A stretch of 62,354 nt of DNA from Sphingomonas albertensis (GCF_014358075.1 NZ_JACONT010000024.1:1-62354); one strand, 5' to 3'. Shown: positions 47,970 through 56,516, counted from the stretch's first letter. Numbers and translations are program-made. The notes: generated from the letters alone by a model not told the origin.

Positions 47970-49216
47970 TGGTGCAGATCATCGATCGCCGCCTGTTTCT
48001 CGCGGGTGCCGCCGCGCTTCCGATCGCGCGAGCCAATGCGTTTCCGGCCAGCGCGGTCGATGACGAACCCTTCTGGAAGGGCGTCGCCGCGCAATACGAT
48101 TCGACGCGCGAGGTCGTCCATCTCGAGAACGGCAACTGGGGCATGATGGCCCGCCCTGTTCTCGACGCGTACGAGCGAAACGTCGAACGCGTGAACCGCG
48201 ACACGAGCTATTATACGCGCAGGGGAATGATCGCGGACTGGACCGCCGCACGCGATGGGCTTGCAGCCACCTTGCATGTCCACCGCGACGAGATCGCGTT
48301 CACCCGCAACGCCACCGAAGCGCTCAAGGCATTGATCCTGGGCTATAACCGCCTGATCCCGGGCGATGCGGTTCTCTACGCCGATCTTGATTACGACAGC
48401 ATGCAGGCGTGCATGGACAGTCTCGTGGCACGCCGCGGCGTGTCGGTCGTGCGGATCGCGCTGCCGCAGCCTGCGACCCGCCAGTCGCTGATCGATGCCT
48501 ATGCCGCGGCAATGGCAGCGAACCCACGTCTCAAACTGATCCTGCTGACGCATCTCAGCCATCGTACCGGCCTGGTCCTGCCGGTACGCGAGATCGCCGC
48601 GATGGCGCGCGCGCGCGGGATCGCGACGATCGTCGATGCCGCGCACAGCTGGTGTCAGCTCGATATGACGCTGGCCGATCTCGACTGCGATTATGTCGGT
48701 ATCAACTGCCACAAATGGCTGGGCGCCCCGCTCGGCGTCGGCGCGATCCATGTCCGCCGCAACGCACTTTCCGCGATCGACCGTGACCCCGCCAATCCTG
48801 CGTCGGACCGCGACACGATCCAGGCGCGGATCCATACCGGCACGATCGACTTCGCCGCGCCGCTGACCGTGCCGGCCGCGCTTGCTTTCCAGGCGAAAAT
48901 CGGCGGCGCGCGCCGCGCCGGTCGGCTGGCCGCCCTCCGCAACCGCTGGGTCGATCAGGTCAAGGACGTGCCCCGCATCGAAATCCTGACACCACACGAT
49001 CCCGCGCTGCACGGCGGCATCACGTCGTTCCGGATCGCGGGCAAGACCAGCAGCGCGGACAATGTGGCGCTGGCAAAGACACTGCTCGACAGGTTCCGGA
49101 TCTTCACCGTGCACCGCGACGGACCCGCCGCCGGCTCGTGCGTCCGCGTGACGCCGGCCCTGTTCAATACGATGGCGGACATGGATGCCCTCGCACGTGC
49201 CCTGCCGTTGCTGTGA
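47969..49216 (+). CDS. Tat-exported PLP-dependent aminotransferase-class-V-fold enzyme
   Basis: A 415-aa PLP enzyme of the isopenicillin-N-epimerase/cysteine-desulfurase fold. The N terminus DRRLFLAGAAALPIARANA has a twin-arginine motif (RRxFL) and hydrophobic core, so the folded, cofactor-loaded protein is probably exported. Fold-type I motifs: NGNWGMMARPV, RNATEALKALI, DAAHSWCQLDM and the PLP lysine in INCHKWLGAPLGVG (near 252). No catalytic Cys loop of desulfurases is seen. Substrate unknown. ATG 47969 overlaps the receptor stop (TGATG). Confidence 0.88.
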   Translation: MVQIIDRRLFLAGAAALPIARANAFPASAVDDEPFWKGVAAQYDSTREVVHLENGNWGMMARPVLDAYERNVERVNRDTSYYTRRGMIADWTAARDGLAATLHVHRDEIAFTRNATEALKALILGYNRLIPGDAVLYADLDYDSMQACMDSLVARRGVSVVRIALPQPATRQSLIDAYAAAMAANPRLKLILLTHLSHRTGLVLPVREIAAMARARGIATIVDAAHSWCQLDMTLADLDCDYVGINCHKWLGAPLGVGAIHVRRNALSAIDRDPANPASDRDTIQARIHTGTIDFAAPLTVPAALAFQAKIGGARRAGRLAALRNRWVDQVKDVPRIEILTPHDPALHGGITSFRIAGKTSSADNVALAKTLLDRFRIFTVHRDGPAAGSCVRVTPALFNTMADMDALARALPLL

Positions 49217-49283
49217 TCCGGGCGCTGCACTCTCGGCGACGATACATCTAGCCCGCGCCGCGGAGTTGCGCTAGCAAACGGAC

Positions 49284-50243
49284 ATGACCGTACCCGCTAT
49301 TCTAAAAAATCTGCGACTGCCTGTAATCGGGTCGCCACTCTTCATTATCTCGGGTCCCGAACTGGTGATCGCGCAGTGCAAGGCGGGGATCGTCGGGTCG
49401 TTCCCCGCGCTCAACGCCCGGCCGCAGGCGATGCTGGACGAATGGCTGCACCGGATCACCGAGGAACTGAGCGCGCATAACCGCGCCAACCCCGATCGCC
49501 CGGCAGCACCCTTCGCGGTGAACCAGATCGTCCACAAGTCCAACGACCGCCTCGAAAGCGACCTGGCGACCTGCGCCAAGTGGCAGGTGCCGATCGTCAT
49601 CACCTCGCTTGGCGCGCGCGAGGACTTGAACACGGCCGTGCACGGCTGGGGCGGTATCACGCTGCACGACGTGATCGACGACCGGTTCGCGCGCAAGGCG
49701 ATCGAGAAAGGCGCCGACGGCCTGATCGCCGTCGCGGCAGGCGCCGGTGGTCATGCCGGTCGACTGTCGCCGTTCGCGATCATCCAGGAGATCCGCCAGT
49801 GGTTCGACGGCCCGCTCGCCTTGTCCGGATCGATCGCGACCGGCGATGCGGTCCTGGCGGCGCAGGCGATGGGGGCGGACTTCGGCTATATCGGATCGCC
49901 GTTCATCGCCACGAGCGAAGCGAATGCGGATCAGGCGTACAAGGACGGCATCGTCGCCGGCCGTGCGTCGGACATCGTCTATTCGAACCTGTTCACCGGC
50001 GTGCACGGCAATTACCTGCGTGCCTCGATCGTTGCCGCGGGGATGGACCCCGACGCGTTGCCGGAAGGCGATCTGAAGACGATGGATTTCGGCGGCGGCA
50101 ACGGATCGAAACCCAAGGCCTGGCGCGATATCTGGGGCTCGGGCCAGGGGATTGGCGCGGTCACGGAGGTCGAGACGGTGGCGCTCCGCGTCGACCGGCT
50201 CGAACGCGAGTATCGCGCGGCGAGGGCGCGGCTGGCGCTCTAG
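49284..50243 (+). CDS. Nitronate monooxygenase (2-nitropropane-dioxygenase family)
   Basis: FMN-dependent TIM-barrel oxidase, 319 aa. Motifs: LRLPVIGSPLFIISGPELV at the N terminus, the FMN phosphate region AVAAGAGGHAGRLSPFAI, SGSIATGDAVLAAQAMGADF and YIGSPFIATSEANA. These fit the nitronate monooxygenase family; some members instead act as enoyl or dihydro-compound reductases, so the substrate is inferred. It stands alone, 67 bp after the PLP-enzyme gene and with an independent Shine-Dalgarno-poor start. Confidence 0.9.
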   Translation: MTVPAILKNLRLPVIGSPLFIISGPELVIAQCKAGIVGSFPALNARPQAMLDEWLHRITEELSAHNRANPDRPAAPFAVNQIVHKSNDRLESDLATCAKWQVPIVITSLGAREDLNTAVHGWGGITLHDVIDDRFARKAIEKGADGLIAVAAGAGGHAGRLSPFAIIQEIRQWFDGPLALSGSIATGDAVLAAQAMGADFGYIGSPFIATSEANADQAYKDGIVAGRASDIVYSNLFTGVHGNYLRASIVAAGMDPDALPEGDLKTMDFGGGNGSKPKAWRDIWGSGQGIGAVTEVETVALRVDRLEREYRAARARLAL

Positions 50244-50293
50244 GACGAGACGACCCGCCGCTGCCGCCGCCCCCCTTTGGGCGTCACATACGT

Positions 50294-50761
50294 CTAGAAT
50301 GCGGTGGCGAGGCGGTTCTGCATCGATAGCGCAGGGCTGACGATCATGCCGGGCGTATCCTGCGCCATATCCAGCCGCGCGACACGCCGATGCAGATCGA
50401 TACTCGCCTCGACCAGGCGGCGGGCGAGACTCGGGAGGACGTCGATTACGGCTTGATCGGTCGACGGCGCATCGCCCAACCGCCGCCCAGGATCCAGCGC
50501 GTCGCTCGCACGCAACTCCCCTGCCCGCACCGCACGCTGCGTCAGGAACCATGCGATCACGTGCATCAGCCGGGTCGTCACCTTGAGCGACTCGCAACTG
50601 AAGCTCACCCGAACCGGGGGATCCAGTGCTTCGCGATCCACTCGGCCGGCCTCGTCGAAATAGTCCCGTGCCTCGTCCGCCAGCAGCATCGCTTCGTTAT
50701 AAAGCGCATCGATCAGGCGGTGCTGCATGAGCAGTTCATGGCTGGTCTGGGTCATCGTCAT
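50294..50761 (-). CDS. DUF1465 family protein
   Basis: A 155-aa helical protein of DUF1465, an alphaproteobacterial family without settled function. Recognisable segments are LIDALYNEAMLLADEARDYF, VSFSCESLKVTTRLMHVIAW and a DVLPSLARRLVEASIDL helix. No membrane segment or signal. ATG 50761 or 50755 fits; upstream ORF residues are not homologous-looking. It is one of a cluster of small cytoplasmic proteins (YdcH, YdcH, PilZ, DksA). Confidence 0.85.
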   Translation of the reverse strand: MTMTQTSHELLMQHRLIDALYNEAMLLADEARDYFDEAGRVDREALDPPVRVSFSCESLKVTTRLMHVIAWFLTQRAVRAGELRASDALDPGRRLGDAPSTDQAVIDVLPSLARRLVEASIDLHRRVARLDMAQDTPGMIVSPALSMQNRLATAF

Positions 50762-50865
50762 CGGCGATGCCACACGGACTCGAGGTCCGACAGCGAGGTT
50801 AATGCACCGGTAACCGCGCAGTGTCCCGGAATGCGTCAATTTGGCCGCGCGTCGGCGACGCCGTG

Positions 50866-51063
50866 TCAGGCGATGATATCGGGAATCATCTGGTCTTCGA
50901 TCATGGCGATCTCATCGCGAAGACGCAGCTTGCGCTTTTTCAAGCGCGCCATCTGCAATTGATCGGGAACGGCGGTCATCGCCAGTGCGGTGATCGCATC
51001 GTCGAGGTCGCGGTGCTCGGTCCGCATTGCGTCAAGTCGTATCCTGGCCTGTGCGTCGTCCAC
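50866..51063 (-). CDS. YdcH/DUF465 family small protein
   Basis: A 65-aa coiled-coil protein: MDDAQARIRLDAMRTEHRD, then DQLQMARLKKRKLRLRDEI. The YdcH signature is the K-K-x-K-L-x-L-K/R-D-E-I segment near the C terminus. GTG 51063 is preceded by GGGGGA. Function unknown in the family; proteins of this size often accompany stress or envelope regulators. Divergent from a second YdcH gene at 51290 across 226 bp. Confidence 0.9.
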   Translation of the reverse strand: MDDAQARIRLDAMRTEHRDLDDAITALAMTAVPDQLQMARLKKRKLRLRDEIAMIEDQMIPDIIA

Positions 51064-51289
51064 CTTGTCCCCCGGTTGATGCCGCTAACCTGACGCCGTA
51101 CTTAGCAAATGCGGCGGGGCGCGCGAGTGCTAAACCGTCACGGGTCCATTCAAATCGCCGCAATCGAGATCGGAACGGGTCGTCGCTGGAAAAGGCTCGA
51201 TCATCGATATGATCCATTTCCGATGAAGACATTTCCGTGACTCGGTGGTTTACTCGGTCTCCCAACCCGAATGCAGGAGGTATCCCACC

Positions 51290-51445
51290 GTGCAGACGAC
51301 ACATCAGACAGCTTTGGAAACCAAGCACGCCGTGCTGGATCGGCGGATCGCCGAGGAGATCCATCGTCCCTTGCCTGACACGGCATTGCTGGCGGGACTC
51401 AAAAAACAGAAACTGCGTCTGAAGGAAGAGATCGTCAGCCTGTAA
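51290..51445 (+). CDS. YdcH/DUF465 family small protein, second copy
   Basis: A 51-aa protein with the same signature: HAVLDRRIAEEIHRP, then LLAGLKKQKLRLKEEIVSL. It starts with GTG 51290, preceded by an AGGAGG Shine-Dalgarno 9 bases upstream, which fixes the start. The longer frame from 51245 would add unrelated residues. Followed 15 bases later by a Rho-independent terminator. Paired with a divergent YdcH gene. Confidence 0.9.
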   Translation: MQTTHQTALETKHAVLDRRIAEEIHRPLPDTALLAGLKKQKLRLKEEIVSL

Positions 51446-51460
51446 CCGGCAATATCTACC

Positions 51461-51494
51461 GCTCCCCGGCCAAGCTCCGGGGGGCGATTTCATT
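51461..51494 (+). terminator. Rho-independent terminator after ydcH
   Basis: GCTCCCCGG and CCGGGGGGC form a 9-bp stem (one G-T wobble) with a 7-nt loop, followed by GATTTCATT. It begins 15 bases after the second YdcH stop, so it should end that monocistronic transcript. Confidence 0.7.
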
Positions 51495-51545
51495 GCAATT
51501 CCGCGACCAACACTGCTCGGGCTTCGGAAAAAAGCCTGCCCAGCC

Positions 51546-51893
51546 CTAAGCCTGATTGGTCGGTGATTTCCCTGATCCGGACGGTCTCGGCACCTTGTCG
51601 GGGTCGATCAGCGAATCGAGCGCGATCCCCATACGGCCTTCGGTGCACCACGCTATCTTGCCGTCGACCTCACCGATGCCCTCCAATTTTATCATGACCG
51701 GCGTTCCGACGTCGGCGTCTTCGTCGAGTTCGACCATCAGCCCACCAGCGGACAGATTGCGAACCCGCACTTCCCGAAGACCTGTTTCACGATCAAGGCG
51801 AATTTGCGCCGTCAGGACCAAACTGTCGCGTGAACGCTGTCGTTTGCCGCCATCGATATCGGCACCGCTTAAGACGTCGCTTTGCCGCGTCAT
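51546..51893 (-). CDS. PilZ-domain protein
   Basis: A 115-aa single PilZ domain, the c-di-GMP receptor fold. The N-terminal RQRSRDS supplies an RxxxR motif and NLSAGGLMVELDEDADVG the [D/N]xSxxG motif, so c-di-GMP binding is plausible. No output domain is attached; such stand-alone PilZ proteins act by partner binding. No diguanylate cyclase is encoded in the window. ATG 51893 is the first start; the spacer upstream (51894-52094) has a short tandem repeat and no gene. Confidence 0.9.
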   Translation of the reverse strand: MTRQSDVLSGADIDGGKRQRSRDSLVLTAQIRLDRETGLREVRVRNLSAGGLMVELDEDADVGTPVMIKLEGIGEVDGKIAWCTEGRMGIALDSLIDPDKVPRPSGSGKSPTNQA

Positions 51894-52036
51894 AGCCGGC
51901 CATGTCCCGGACCGACCGACGCCTCATTACGAACGCCCATGCACTGGTCGACGCTGGGGTAGAAGCTGGCCATTCGCATCCTGTACCTCGTCCGTTCGTC
52001 GTACTGACAAGCCGTAAAGGCTGATCGGAGACATAC

Positions 52037-52076
52037 AAGTCCGCGCCGGCCAAGTCCGCGTCGGCAAGTCCGCGCC
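52037..52076. repeat. Three short tandem direct repeats
   Basis: Three near-identical units with core AAGTCCGCG (starts 52037, 52052, 52066) in the spacer between the PilZ gene start and the dksA stop. Spacing is 15 and 14 bases, so it is non-coding and could slip in length. No arms or symmetry suggest an operator. Confidence 0.6.
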
Positions 52077-52094
52077 AAACCGAGGACCGGGCTA

Positions 52095-52565
52095 TCAGTC
52101 CTCGCGAGATACCTTCTCGTTCCGCTCGTGACGCTCCTGCGCCTCGACCGTCATCGTTGCGATCGGCCGGGCTTCGAGCCGTGCGAGGCTGATCGGCTCG
52201 CCCGTCACTTCGCAATAACCGTATTCGCCCTCGTCGATCCGGCGGATCGCCGCCTCGATCTTCGACACGAGCTTGCGTTGCCGGTCACGCGTACGCAGTT
52301 CGATGGACCAGTCGGTCTCGCTCGAGGCGCGGTCGGTAAGGTCGGCTTCCCGCAGCGAATCGACCTGGAGTTGCGAGAGCGTTTCCTGCGATTCGCGCAG
52401 GATGGCGTCCTTCCAATCCTGTAGCTTTCGGCGGAAATACGCCTGCTGCTTCAGGCTCATGAACGGCTCGTCGGGTTCGGGTCGATACCCGTCGGGCCCC
52501 CCGTCGTTCGCCGGGTCGCGATTGAAATTGCCGGTATCGTCCATACGATTCATCACGGTCGCCAT
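52095..52565 (-). CDS. dksA: RNA polymerase-binding transcription factor DksA, zinc-less form
   Basis: Binds the RNA polymerase secondary channel and works with ppGpp. The 156-aa protein has the coiled-coil tip motif DLTDRA (DxxDxA, near 75-80), IELRTRDRQRKLVSKIE, and the globular end GYCEVTGEPISLARLEARP. Only one of the four zinc-finger cysteines (C118) remains: the others are T121, T139 and A142, so zinc binding is not expected. This C-T-T-A pattern resembles zinc-independent DksA proteins such as Pseudomonas DksA2. ATG 52565 is the only suitable start. Confidence 0.93.
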   Translation of the reverse strand: MATVMNRMDDTGNFNRDPANDGGPDGYRPEPDEPFMSLKQQAYFRRKLQDWKDAILRESQETLSQLQVDSLREADLTDRASSETDWSIELRTRDRQRKLVSKIEAAIRRIDEGEYGYCEVTGEPISLARLEARPIATMTVEAQERHERNEKVSRED

Positions 52566-52983
52566 ACCACTCTCCCTCTGGCCCCGTCGGATCGACCTCG
52601 CCGATCTCCAGAAGCCGCCCCCAAATGGTGAAAGCGCCTATAGTCGCACGCTGTTGGGACCACAAGCGACGCGACTTGCGCATCCGCGTCCGTTTTCGAC
52701 ATTTTATAACACTACTACTCACGAAGGTTTCACACCGCCGCACTATCCACGATTCCGTGGTAGCCGGCGACATGGTCCACATTCGTTCGACTTGTGTCCC
52801 AGCCCGGCACGTTAAGCTCGGCTTGGGTATCGACCGTCGCATAAATGGTTCATTTACCATTTCGAATATGGTTAATCCGCTTGCGCTTAACGGTTTGTTT
52901 TGCAGTTAGTCGGATAGCGGTAAACCAATGCTGCAGGCGGGGATCCGGCAACACAAGGGTGCCGGCAACGAAAGAGTGACGAT
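52566..52983. other. 418-bp intergenic region between dksA and the Ser/Gly-repeat gene
   Basis: No ORF, tRNA or convincing hairpin is seen. It is AT-richer than its surroundings near 52690-52720 and 52840-52910, so the divergent promoters of dksA and the repeat-protein gene are probably here. A small palindrome CCACG-ATTC-CGTGG at 52747-52760 contains one GANTC methylation site. A small RNA cannot be excluded. Confidence 0.6.
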
Positions 52984-53862
52984 ATGTCGGTGCGGATGGC
53001 CTTGGCCAAATTATGCGCGTGCGCGTGTGGAGGTGCCCTGATCGGCGGTGGTGCCGTGCACGTGGCCGAGCGCCCGACGCGAACCGCCAACGCCAAGCGC
53101 GTGCTCGTCAAGCGGGTCGTACGTCCTCAGGTCGCAGCAGCGCGACCGCGTGTTCGCCGCGTCACCACCACGACGCGCACAACCTGCGCGCCCACGATCG
53201 TTACTGTGGCGGGCGCAACGCCGGTTCCCGCGCCGGTCGGCGAAGGGTTCATCGGTGGCGGCGGTGCCGGCGGCGCGCCGATCGTGGTCGGCGGCAGCGG
53301 CGGCTTTTTCGGCGGCGGACTGGGTGGTGGTTTCGGCGGCGGATTCGGCGGCAGCGGCGGATCGGGTGGCAGCATCGTGATCTCGTCCACGTCGAGCGGT
53401 GGGTCGACCTCGACCGGCGGTTCCAGCGGCAATGTCTCGTCGGCCTCGGGCGGCTCTAGTGGCGATGTGTCGTCCTCGGGGAGCAGCGCGTCATCGGCCT
53501 CCTCAGCGTCTTCGGCATCGTCCGCCAGCAGCGCAAGTTCCTCGGGCTATGGGTCGAGCAGCAAGGGGTGGGGATCGAACGGTGGGTGGAATTCCAACGG
53601 TGGCTGGAGCTCCAACGGATCGTCCGGCAGTTCCGCCTCATCGGGCAGCAGCGCCTCGTCAGCCAGTTCGAGCGGATCGAGCGCAAGCAGTGCGAGTAGT
53701 GCCAGCAGCGCGAGCAGCGCCAGTTCGAGCGGCAGCACGGGTTCGAGCGGAGGTCCACCTGCGCCTGTTCCTGCGCCCCCGATGATATTGTTGTTCGGTG
53801 CGGCAGCAGCAGCCTTGGTGGCGCGCAAGCGTTTTGCCAAGCCAAAGGCGATTGCCGCTTAA
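52984..53862 (+). CDS. Ser/Gly-repeat surface protein with PEP-CTERM-like C-terminal sorting signal
   Basis: I do not recognise a family. The 292-aa product has a short hydrophobic N terminus (CACACGGALIGGGAV), an Arg-rich stretch (about 35-70), a Gly-rich segment (GGGLGGGFGGGFGG) and about 120 residues dominated by [14 protein letters not shown] repeats with GWGSNGG interruptions. The C terminus is tripartite: PVPAPP, a hydrophobic helix (MILLFGAAAAALVA) and basic RKRFAKPK, as in PEP-CTERM/VPxP sorting signals processed by exosortases. It has its own terminator. Likely exported, surface or matrix protein; function unknown. Confidence 0.85.
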   Translation: MSVRMALAKLCACACGGALIGGGAVHVAERPTRTANAKRVLVKRVVRPQVAAARPRVRRVTTTTRTTCAPTIVTVAGATPVPAPVGEGFIGGGGAGGAPIVVGGSGGFFGGGLGGGFGGGFGGSGGSGGSIVISSTSSGGSTSTGGSSGNVSSASGGSSGDVSSSGSSASSASSASSASSASSASSSGYGSSSKGWGSNGGWNSNGGWSSNGSSGSSASSGSSASSASSSGSSASSASSASSASSASSSGSTGSSGGPPAPVPAPPMILLFGAAAAALVARKRFAKPKAIAA

Positions 53863-53883
53863 GCACTGGAATACCTTAGAAAT

Positions 53884-53920
53884 AAGGCCCCGCCGGATAT
53901 GCTCCGACGGGGCCTTTTCT
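53884..53920. terminator. Bidirectional Rho-independent terminator
   Basis: AAGGCCCCGCCGGA pairs with TCCGACGGGGCCTT (one mismatch) around a 5-nt loop, followed by TTTTCT on the plus strand and a T-rich TTATTTC on the minus strand. It sits 21 bases after the Ser/Gly-repeat gene stop and 10 bases from the convergent host-attachment gene stop, so it can serve both. Confidence 0.88.
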
Positions 53921-53930
53921 GTATCCGTGG

Positions 53931-54371
53931 TCAGGCGTTCTGGAGCGCCTTCTCGATATCCTTGATCGGATGCCCGGTCAGGTCCTTATCGAGTTCGCCC
54001 TTGAGGCGGCTGCTGACTTCCTTGTGGTAATGCTTGCGCAACTCGCCAAGCGTTTTAGGCGGCGCGACGACAATCAGCGAATCATACTTGTTCTTCAGCG
54101 CACCCATCTTCAGGAAGTCGGCTGCGTCCGCAGCGAAGCGATCTTCCTCGATCTGGTGGAAATCGGTCGGCTCGACCGAACTCTGTACGCCACCCTGCGG
54201 AGACGAGGCGCGGCCCGCGGAGTCGGTCGCTTGGTCGCGGGTGGCCGGATTGTCCTGCTCCTGGGCCTTTTCGACGACAAAATTGGGAAATTCATTGTCT
54301 CCCTCGTTGCGCAGGAACAGCATTTTCCGGCCGTCCGCAACAAGCACAACGGAGTTGTGGGGAAGATGCAT
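53931..54371 (-). CDS. Host attachment family protein
   Basis: A 146-aa cytoplasmic protein of the 'host attachment' (Host_attach) family, named from a locus needed for phage attachment in one bacterium; the true function is unclear and it is a normal chromosomal gene. The family start VVLVADGRKMLFLRNEG and the C-terminal LIVVAPPKTLGELRKHYHKEV and DLTGHPIKDIEKAL are clear. The middle (about 35-75) is acidic and low-complexity. Stand-alone gene divergent from serS. Confidence 0.88.
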   Translation of the reverse strand: MHLPHNSVVLVADGRKMLFLRNEGDNEFPNFVVEKAQEQDNPATRDQATDSAGRASSPQGGVQSSVEPTDFHQIEEDRFAADAADFLKMGALKNKYDSLIVVAPPKTLGELRKHYHKEVSSRLKGELDKDLTGHPIKDIEKALQNA

Positions 54372-54474
54372 GCGGGTCTCTCCTTTTCGCTATGCGTACA
54401 GGGGGTGAACGCGCCGCGTACCGGGGAGGTTGCGCCGCCTTGCGTACGCCCGCGGCGGTCGGCATAGCCCAGCA

Positions 54475-55752
54475 ATGCACGACATACGCCTGATCCGAGA
54501 CGATCCCGCCGCCTTCGACGCCGCCCTCGCCAAGCGGGGCGTGGCCTCGCAATCCGCTTCGCTGGTGTCGCTCGACGAGCAGCGCCGCGCGACGATCGCG
54601 GAGTCGCAAAGCGCGCAGACGCGGCGCAACGAATTGTCGAAGGCGATCGGCCAAGCCAAGGCGCAGAAGGACGAGGCCAAGGCGCAGTCGCTGATGGCCG
54701 AAGTCGCGAGCCTGAAGGAAGCACTGCCGGCACTGGAGGCAGACGAGGCACGGCTGAGTGCCGAACTCGGCGACATGCTGGCCGCGATCCCCAACCTGCC
54801 AGCAGGGGACGTACCCGAAGGCGGCGGCGAGGACGATAACGCGCTCGTCCATACCCGCGGCACGCCGACGACCTTCGCCTTCACGGCGGGCGAGCATGAT
54901 GTGATCGGCCCTGCCCTCGGCCTCGATTTCGAGACGGGCGCGGCGATGTCCGGCGCGCGGTTCACGCTGGTTCGCGGGCCCGCCGCCAAGCTGCAGCGCG
55001 CGCTCGGGCAGTTCATGCTGGACCACGTGTCCGAGGCAGGCTTCGAACAGGTTTCGCCGCCGCTGCTCGTCCGCGACGAAGCCGTGTTCGGCACCGGGCA
55101 GCTGCCAAAATTCTCGGAAGATCTGTTCCGGACGACCGATGGCCGCTGGCTGATCCCGACAGCCGAGGTGAGCCTCACCAACATCGTTCGCGAGCAGATC
55201 CTCAGCGAGGCGGAACTGCCGCTCCGCTTCACCGCGCTGACGCCGTGCTTCCGCTCCGAGGCGGGCGCGGCAGGGCGTGATACGCGCGGCTATATTCGCC
55301 AGCACCAGTTCGACAAGGTCGAGATGGTCTCGATCGTCACACCCGACATGTCCGAGGCCGAGCACGAGCGCATGACGGCGTGCGCGGAGGGCGTGCTCGA
55401 CGCGTTGCAGCTGCCGTTCAGGCGGATGCTCCTATGCACCGGCGATATGGGCTTCACCGCGGCGCGCACCTACGATCTCGAAGTCTGGCTGCCGGGCCAG
55501 GCGCGCTATCGTGAGATCAGCAGCGTCTCGACCTGCACCGATTTCCAGGCGCGCCGGATGAACGCACGCTATCGGCCAGAGGGCGAGAAGGGCACGCGGT
55601 TCGTCCACACGCTCAATGGCTCCGCGCTCGCGGTCGGCCGGACGCTGGTCGCGGTGCTGGAGAATTACCAGCAAGAGGACGGCTCGGTCGCCGTGCCTGC
55701 TGTGCTCCAGCCGTATCTCGGCGGGCTGACCTTGTTGGAGCCCAAGCGCTGA
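54475..55752 (+). CDS. serS: Serine--tRNA ligase
   Basis: Class II synthetase, 425 aa. An N-terminal antiparallel coiled coil that holds the tRNA variable arm spans about residues 30-110; the catalytic core has motif 2 ([21 protein letters not shown]) and motif 3 ([19 protein letters not shown]). ATG 54475 starts [15 protein letters not shown], the normal N terminus. Its stop overlaps surE (TGATG), the usual serS-surE-nlpD order of alphaproteobacteria. Confidence 0.97.
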   Translation: MHDIRLIRDDPAAFDAALAKRGVASQSASLVSLDEQRRATIAESQSAQTRRNELSKAIGQAKAQKDEAKAQSLMAEVASLKEALPALEADEARLSAELGDMLAAIPNLPAGDVPEGGGEDDNALVHTRGTPTTFAFTAGEHDVIGPALGLDFETGAAMSGARFTLVRGPAAKLQRALGQFMLDHVSEAGFEQVSPPLLVRDEAVFGTGQLPKFSEDLFRTTDGRWLIPTAEVSLTNIVREQILSEAELPLRFTALTPCFRSEAGAAGRDTRGYIRQHQFDKVEMVSIVTPDMSEAEHERMTACAEGVLDALQLPFRRMLLCTGDMGFTAARTYDLEVWLPGQARYREISSVSTCTDFQARRMNARYRPEGEKGTRFVHTLNGSALAVGRTLVAVLENYQQEDGSVAVPAVLQPYLGGLTLLEPKR

Positions 55753-56516
55753 TGCGGATTCTGCTGACCAATGACGACGGCTATTATGCGCCCGGCCTCA
55801 AGGTGCTAGAGACGATCGCACGGACGCTGTCCGACGATGTCTGGGTGGTCGCACCGGCCGAGGAGCAATCGGGCGCGGGCCATTCCCTGACGCTGTCGCG
55901 GCCGATCCGCGTGCGGAAGCATGGCGAAAAGCGGTACGCGGTCGCAGGTACGCCGACCGATGCGGTAATGATGGCGCTCGCCAAGATCATGAAGGATTGC
56001 CCGCCTGACCTGATCCTGTCGGGCGTCAATCGCGGCGCCAACCTGGCCGAGGACGTGACCTATTCGGGCACCGTCTCGGCGGCGATGGAAGGGGCACTGG
56101 GTGGCATTCGTTCGATCGCACTGAGCCAGATCTACAGCCGCGAAGGCATGGGCGACAGCGTACCGTTCGAGGCCGCGGCGGCTTGGGGCGAGCGCGTGTT
56201 GCGTCCGCTGGTCGACGCGCCGCTCGCCCCGCGGACGCTGGTCAACATCAACTTCCCCGCCGGCCCCGCCGACGCGGTGAAGGGCGTCCGCGTGGTCAGT
56301 CAGGGACTGCGCGATTACGGGCGATTGCAGATCGTCAGCAACACCGATCCTCGCGGCTATGAATATCACTGGTTCGCGCTCGGCAGGACCGTCGAGACAC
56401 CCGCACACGCGACCGACCTCGAGGCGACCGCGGACGGGTTCGTGTCGGTGACGCCGCTGCATCTCGACCTGACACATACCGAGTCGCTGGACATGCTCGC
56501 CCGGGCCTATCGGTGA
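55752..56516 (+). CDS. surE: 5'-nucleotidase SurE
   Basis: Metal-dependent nucleotidase active on nucleoside monophosphates and short polyphosphates. The 254-aa protein starts [16 protein letters not shown] (metal Asp pair) and has SGVNRGANLAEDVTYSGTVSAAMEG (metal Asn). Length is standard. ATG 55752 overlaps serS and the stop overlaps nlpD, so the three are coupled. The pcm gene, often between surE and nlpD, is absent. Confidence 0.96.
   Translation: MRILLTNDDGYYAPGLKVLETIARTLSDDVWVVAPAEEQSGAGHSLTLSRPIRVRKHGEKRYAVAGTPTDAVMMALAKIMKDCPPDLILSGVNRGANLAEDVTYSGTVSAAMEGALGGIRSIALSQIYSREGMGDSVPFEAAAAWGERVLRPLVDAPLAPRTLVNINFPAGPADAVKGVRVVSQGLRDYGRLQIVSNTDPRGYEYHWFALGRTVETPAHATDLEATADGFVSVTPLHLDLTHTESLDMLARAYR

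Noticed and set aside
52830..52920. CtrA-binding sites (TTAA-N7-TTAA) upstream of the Ser/Gly-repeat gene
   Set aside because: TTAA motifs occur but with 11-base spacing, not 7.
53400..53760. Repetitive DNA that might be a CRISPR or satellite array
   Set aside because: The repeats are in-frame Ser codons within one ORF with irregular spacing and no unique spacers.
53931..54371. Phage or defence gene because of the 'host attachment' name
   Set aside because: The family is a common chromosomal one; neighbours are housekeeping genes and there is no phage hallmark.
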